DNA from: an uncultured bacterium
GTDB lineage: Bacteria > Bacillota_I > Bacilli_A > RF39 > UBA660
Length of the DNA stretch: 37,759 nucleotides
Assembly: GCA_949292245.1 (NCBI GenBank)
Contig: CASEYV010000006.1
Span: forward strand, 1 to 37,759
Direction of reading: 5' to 3'
Under the pieces are notes generated by a model. The model did no database searches. It was not told the DNA's origin and worked only from the letters and a program-made list of their open reading frames with translations. The number at the start of each line of letters is the position of its first letter. Position 1 is the stretch's first letter. This document shows, piece after piece, positions 33,675 to 37,759 of this stretch. A program made the position numbers and the translations under genes.

Positions 33675-33703
33675 TTGCTAAAAAATGTAATTATTGCTAT
33701 AAT
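33675..33703 (+). promoter_or_regulatory. Promoter of the LTA-synthase-like operon
   Basis: TTGCTA (33675-33680) and TATAAT (33698-33703) are 17 bases apart with TGC before the -10. The -10 ends 22 bases before ATG 33726. It is divergent from the tRNA promoter. Confidence 0.65.
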
Positions 33704-33725
33704 GGTATTTGTAAGAAGGGAATTT

Positions 33726-35747
33726 ATGAAAGAAAAAATAAAAAAAACATATAGAACAATTCGTAAAAGTATTGTTGAATATACAATAACAAATCGTCTA
33801 TTTATATCATATGTTATATTGGCTCTTTTAGGAACAATGACCTTAAGATATTTTACTTTGGGTAATTTTTTCTATTTTAAATCTTTTATAACTGATTTAG
33901 CAGTTATTCTAATTATCGGAGGATTAGGATATTTTGTTAAACCTAAAAATCAATTTAAGTATTATTTTATTTGGTTGATTATTTTTACTATTATTAATGT
34001 AGTAAATTCTATTTATTATAAATTTTATGATAATTTTACATCTGTTGGCTACTTATCTACTGTTTCACAAGCGGAAACTGTAACAGGTTCAATTTTTGAA
34101 AAATTAAGTTTTTATGATATTATGTATATATTTGTTCCTATAATCTTTTATATTATTCACAAAAAATTATTATCATCATCTTATTATTATTTTATTGATA
34201 AAATTGAAAAAGGGAAAAAGATGGTTGTAACAACACTATTAGTTGGTGTACTTTGTTTAGGATATAGTTTTGGTGTGGCAACAGGAAAGGATTATTCACG
34301 TCTTGCTAAACAATGGAACAGAGTCTATGTAGTTGAACGATTTGGAATATTACTTTATCAAGCAAATGATGTTGTTCAAGTATTAAGATCTCAATTAAGT
34401 AGTTTATTTGGGGAAGAAGAAGCCCTTGAAGCTTTTAATGCTTATTTTGATGCTAAGGAAGAACATGAAGAAAATGATTACACGGGAATTTTAAAAGGTA
34501 AAAATATTGTTTTTGTTCATATGGAAGGTATTCAAACATTCTTAATGGATTTAGAATTTAATGGCCAAGAAGTTACTCCAAATTTAAATAAACTTGCTAG
34601 TGAAGGTATGTTTTTCTCAAACTTTTATCCACAAGTTAGTACAGGAACATCTTCTGATACAGAATTTACTTTATTAACGGGACTTATGCCTGCGGCGAGT
34701 GGAGCAGTTTTCACAAGTTATTATGATCGAACTTATTTTACTATTCCAAAATATTTAAGTAGTTTAGGTTATTATACTTATAGTATGCATGGTAATGCCG
34801 ATACTATGTGGAATAGAAATATGGCTCATCCATCTTTGGGTTATGAAGGAATGTATTTTGAAGAATCATTTATTTATGAGGATACTGATGTTATAAATCT
34901 AGGAATAAACGACCAATTATTTTTTAAACAAGCAATACCAATTATGGAAAATATTGAAAATACATATGAAAATTATATGGGGTATGTTATTACTTTATCT
35001 AATCATTCACCTTTTAGTGATGCTGCTACTCATAGTACTTTAGATTTAACTAGTTACTATACGGAAATTGATGAAATTACAATGGAAGAGATAGAAAAAA
35101 GTATGGATTATTTATCTGATACAGCAGTAGGTGAATATATTAGAAGCGCTAATTATGCTGATATTGCTTTAGGAGAATTTTTACAATATATAAATGAATC
35201 AGATGCTTTTGATGATACTATATTTGTCTTTTTTGGGGATCATGATGCTAAATTAAATCGTAGTGATATTAATTATTTATATAATTTAAACCCAGTTACT
35301 GGTAAAACTTATAGTGAAAATGATGAAGAATATGTAGAATATGACTACTATGATCATGAACTAAATAAAAAGACTCCATTAATAATTTGGACAAAAGATA
35401 AAAGTTTAAAAAATGTATTTAAAGGAGAAATTACATATTATACAGGTATGTATAATGTCGCTCCAACTATACTAAATATGTATGGATTATATAATAAATA
35501 TACTGTTGGTGATGATATATTTAATTCCAAAGAAGATAATATAATAGTATTTCCTAATGGTAATATTTTAACAGAAAAAGTATATTATAATAATTCAACT
35601 GGTGAATATAAAGTTTTAGAAGATGGTGCTAGTTTAGATGAAGATTATATTTATGATATAAGTCTAATTGGAGAAAGTCGTTTAGAAATATCTAATTATA
35701 TAATAGTTTATAATTTACTAAATCAAGTAACTATGACAGGTGAATAA
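33726..35747 (+). CDS. LTA synthase family membrane phosphotransferase
   Basis: The 673-residue protein has about five N-terminal TM helices (residues 25-180) and an extracellular sulfatase-fold domain (about 255-610). Family motifs are VFVHMEGIQ (metal-binding Glu267), TGTSSDTEF around the active site and FFGDHDAKL (metal ligands). LTA synthases use phosphatidylglycerol to build or decorate glycerol-phosphate polymers on the outer face of the membrane. In S. aureus LtaS the nucleophile is Thr300 in GKTSDSEF; by alignment the equivalent here is Ser309, or Thr308 beside it. ATG 33726 has AAGAAGGG 5 bases upstream; an earlier in-frame start lies within the promoter. Confidence 0.92.
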   Translation: MKEKIKKTYRTIRKSIVEYTITNRLFISYVILALLGTMTLRYFTLGNFFYFKSFITDLAVILIIGGLGYFVKPKNQFKYYFIWLIIFTIINVVNSIYYKFYDNFTSVGYLSTVSQAETVTGSIFEKLSFYDIMYIFVPIIFYIIHKKLLSSSYYYFIDKIEKGKKMVVTTLLVGVLCLGYSFGVATGKDYSRLAKQWNRVYVVERFGILLYQANDVVQVLRSQLSSLFGEEEALEAFNAYFDAKEEHEENDYTGILKGKNIVFVHMEGIQTFLMDLEFNGQEVTPNLNKLASEGMFFSNFYPQVSTGTSSDTEFTLLTGLMPAASGAVFTSYYDRTYFTIPKYLSSLGYYTYSMHGNADTMWNRNMAHPSLGYEGMYFEESFIYEDTDVINLGINDQLFFKQAIPIMENIENTYENYMGYVITLSNHSPFSDAATHSTLDLTSYYTEIDEITMEEIEKSMDYLSDTAVGEYIRSANYADIALGEFLQYINESDAFDDTIFVFFGDHDAKLNRSDINYLYNLNPVTGKTYSENDEEYVEYDYYDHELNKKTPLIIWTKDKSLKNVFKGEITYYTGMYNVAPTILNMYGLYNKYTVGDDIFNSKEDNIIVFPNGNILTEKVYYNNSTGEYKVLEDGASLDEDYIYDISLIGESRLEISNYIIVYNLLNQVTMTGE

Positions 35748-35748
35748 T

Positions 35749-36381
35749 ATGAAAAAAACAATAAAAAAAGGAGTAAAGAAAATATTATTAATAATAATAG
35801 TTCTTTTAATATTGCTAGTTATAAGTTTAATTATTTATAAATTATTAAATAATAATAGTGATAAAGAAGATATTAAGGTAGTAGATAGTATAGAAAAGTA
35901 TGGATATAATTTAGATGATAGAGATAGTGCTTTAATGAAAAGCAAATATGAAGAATTAAAAAAAGTACTAAATAGTGATGAAATAAATTATGAAGAATAT
36001 GCTAAGATATTATCTGAATTATTTGTTATAGATTTATTTACTATGAATAATAAAATTAATAAATATGATGTCGGTAGTGTAGAATATGTATATACTGATT
36101 CTGTTGATAATTTTAAATTAAATGTTGAAGATACTATTTATAAGCATATGGAAAATAACTCAGATGGTAAAAGAAAACAAGAATTGCCAGAAGTTAAAAG
36201 TATAGAAGTTGTAAGTATAAATAGTGATGAATTTGAAATTGATGAAGAAAGTTATGAAAGCTTTGTTGTTGATTTAGATTGGAATTATGTTAAAGATTTA
36301 AGTTATGATAATACTGCCACAATAACTTTAATTAATTTAGATAATAAATTATATGTAGTAGAATATCTTGTAGGAGAATAA
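35749..36381 (+). CDS. Single-pass membrane protein in the cell-envelope operon
   Basis: The 210-residue product has a Lys-rich N-terminus, one TM helix (about residues 11-32), and an acidic extracellular domain of about 175 residues with no recognised motif. Its stretch INKYDVGSVEYVYTDSVDNFKLNVEDTIY and the C-terminal beta-rich part look like a small folded domain. AGGTGA precedes ATG 35749; an in-frame GTG at 35740 lies inside that site. It starts one base after the LTA-synthase-like stop and precedes the LCP gene by six bases, so it probably assists the same envelope process. Function is unknown. Confidence 0.7.
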   Translation: MKKTIKKGVKKILLIIIVLLILLVISLIIYKLLNNNSDKEDIKVVDSIEKYGYNLDDRDSALMKSKYEELKKVLNSDEINYEEYAKILSELFVIDLFTMNNKINKYDVGSVEYVYTDSVDNFKLNVEDTIYKHMENNSDGKRKQELPEVKSIEVVSINSDEFEIDEESYESFVVDLDWNYVKDLSYDNTATITLINLDNKLYVVEYLVGE

Positions 36382-36387
36382 TTAGGG

Positions 36388-37759
36388 ATGAAAAAAGTAT
36401 TAAGAAAGTTGAAAAGATCTAAAGAAATATATAGATATTTGTATTATATAATAGGAATTATATATATAATTTCTTTGTTTTTCTTTATAAAAAGTTTATT
36501 AAATTTAAAGGGTATAGAAACAACTCTTAGATTTATATTTATTATATTTTTTATTCTTTATTTAATATTATACTTATTTATTAATTTAGCAAATTTGATT
36601 AAACATAAATATAAAGTATTTATACTTACTTCATTAATATCTATAATATTTATTTTAATATTTTGTTTTGGTTCATATTATATAAATATTATTTATAATA
36701 ATTTAAATAATATGACTGATGATGAAAACTTAGTTTATACTAGTTTGCTTATTTCTTTAAAAGATACTGATTTTGATAATAAATCTATTATAGGTATGAT
36801 TAGTAATGAAGAAGAAGTTGAAGGAAATATATTAGCTAAAAAGTTATATAGTAAAGAAAAGTTAGCTAATAGTATAGAAGAATATGATGATTATTATCAA
36901 TTAATTAAGGATTTATATGATGAAAAAATAGATGCAATATTTGTTCCAAGTAATTATGTAACTTTATTTAATGAAGAAGAAAATTATAAAAATATAGCAA
37001 GTGATACTAAAATATTATATAAATATAGTGAAGAAAGAGAAAACGAGGATTTAATATTATCTAGTAATAAAACATTTGAAGAACCATTAACATTTTTACT
37101 TTTAGGTGTTGATTCTGAGACAGCATTTAATGGAGATACCTTAATGATTATTACTTTTAATCCAGATACATTACAAACTACAATGGTAAGTATTCCAAGA
37201 GATACTTATGTACCTATTACTTGTCGTAATGATAATTATGCTAAAATTAATTCTGCTGCAGCATATGGAACAAGTTGTGTGGTTGATACAGTTAGTAATT
37301 TTTTGGATATTGAAATTGATTATTATGTTAAAATTAATTTTAAAGGGGTAGTTGAATTAGTTGATGCTATTGGGGGAATTGAAGTTGATGTAGAAGCACC
37401 AACTTATAATGCCGGTAAATATGATGGTAAGATGTGTGAACAAAATTCTGATAGATTATTTGGTGATCATTTAGTTTGTGTTGAACCGGGGTTACAAACA
37501 TTAAATGGTGAACAAGCTTTAGCATATGCTAGAAATAGGCATTTATATATAGGCAGTGATTTAGATAGAATTAGACATCAACAACAAGTAGTTGAAGCTA
37601 TAGCTAATAAAGCTTTAGGTTTTAGTAGCGTAAAATCATTACAAGACATATTAAATGCTGTAAGTAATAATATTGCAACAAATATGGATATTGATGCGAT
37701 ATTATCTGGTTATAGTGTAATTAAAAATATGGTTGCAAATGTTTTAAGTGGTGAAGATT
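36388..37759 (+). CDS. LytR-CpsA-Psr (LCP) family wall-polymer ligase, 3' end outside the window
   Basis: The reading frame from ATG 36388 (AGGAG upstream) is open to the window edge: 457 codons. It has three TM helices near the N-terminus (about residues 17-37, 47-68 and 74-96), an extracellular linker and an LCP domain from about residue 232: LLLGVDSE, SIPRDTYVP (conserved Arg271), and ALAYARNRH with DLDRIRHQQQVV. LCP enzymes transfer teichoic acids, capsule or other glycopolymers from lipid carrier to peptidoglycan. It shares an operon with the LTA-synthase-like gene, which fits envelope-polymer assembly. The C-terminus is missing. Confidence 0.9.
   Translation, partial: MKKVLRKLKRSKEIYRYLYYIIGIIYIISLFFFIKSLLNLKGIETTLRFIFIIFFILYLILYLFINLANLIKHKYKVFILTSLISIIFILIFCFGSYYINIIYNNLNNMTDDENLVYTSLLISLKDTDFDNKSIIGMISNEEEVEGNILAKKLYSKEKLANSIEEYDDYYQLIKDLYDEKIDAIFVPSNYVTLFNEEENYKNIASDTKILYKYSEERENEDLILSSNKTFEEPLTFLLLGVDSETAFNGDTLMIITFNPDTLQTTMVSIPRDTYVPITCRNDNYAKINSAAAYGTSCVVDTVSNFLDIEIDYYVKINFKGVVELVDAIGGIEVDVEAPTYNAGKYDGKMCEQNSDRLFGDHLVCVEPGLQTLNGEQALAYARNRHLYIGSDLDRIRHQQQVVEAIANKALGFSSVKSLQDILNAVSNNIATNMDIDAILSGYSVIKNMVANVLSGED

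Overview
The window is very AT-rich DNA from a Gram-positive, low-GC Bacillota genome. It uses the standard bacterial code: tryptophan is always TGG in intact genes and TGA acts as a stop, so it is not a Mycoplasma-type code. It carries a putative OatA-type acyltransferase, an LTA-synthase-type enzyme, a LytR-CpsA-Psr (LCP) protein and a lipoprotein, which points to a cell-wall-bearing organism. Codon use, short -10-proximal leaders and gene content fit an uncultured gut Bacilli lineage (RF39-like or Erysipelotrichia-like); this placement is inference.

Layout. 1-3000: the tail of a thioredoxin-reductase-like gene, a small membrane-anchored InlB-repeat protein, a 39-residue membrane peptide, a membrane-bound Xre regulator preceded by two dyads, and a one-pass membrane protein. 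3039-8147: an ABC ATPase, a double-FtsX/MacB permease and an OmpR-type two-component system, with a terminator and a promoter between the transporter and the regulator. 8194-11705: a two-TM protein, a DUF362 protein and a two-gene minimal SUF (SufC + SufB/D) iron-sulfur scaffold. 11725-15436: a lipoprotein on the minus strand, then a flavodoxin / GltD-like flavoprotein / metallo-hydrolase / HD-hydrolase operon whose last gene is frameshifted. 15450-15830: a promoter and ribosome-binding site joined to only the last 80 codons of a second FtsX permease, then a dense operator-like repeat in front of a Fic-wHTH gene.

16952-29885 is the accessory heart of the window. It holds an OatA-like acyltransferase with two tandem SGNH-like domains (the second lacks the catalytic serine) followed by an unknown protein. 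Next is an operon with a HAD-nucleotidase/nucleoside-hydrolase fusion, an HD hydrolase, an ABC exporter, a NAT_N/GNAT_C acyltransferase and an APH-like kinase that is out of frame at an A7 tract. A histidine phosphatase and an 893-residue unknown protein follow. The 449-residue and 893-residue unknowns share a C-terminal domain, possibly ADP-ribosyltransferase-like.

29931-33532 is a decaying island bounded by a 32-bp near-identical direct repeat. Its right copy lies in the terminator just beyond a minus-strand tRNA-Gly(GCC). Inside are a small ORF, an HD hydrolase and three broken genes (KilA-N, HAD, NUDIX). 33675-37759: a cell-envelope operon (LTA-synthase-like, small membrane protein, LCP protein running off the window).
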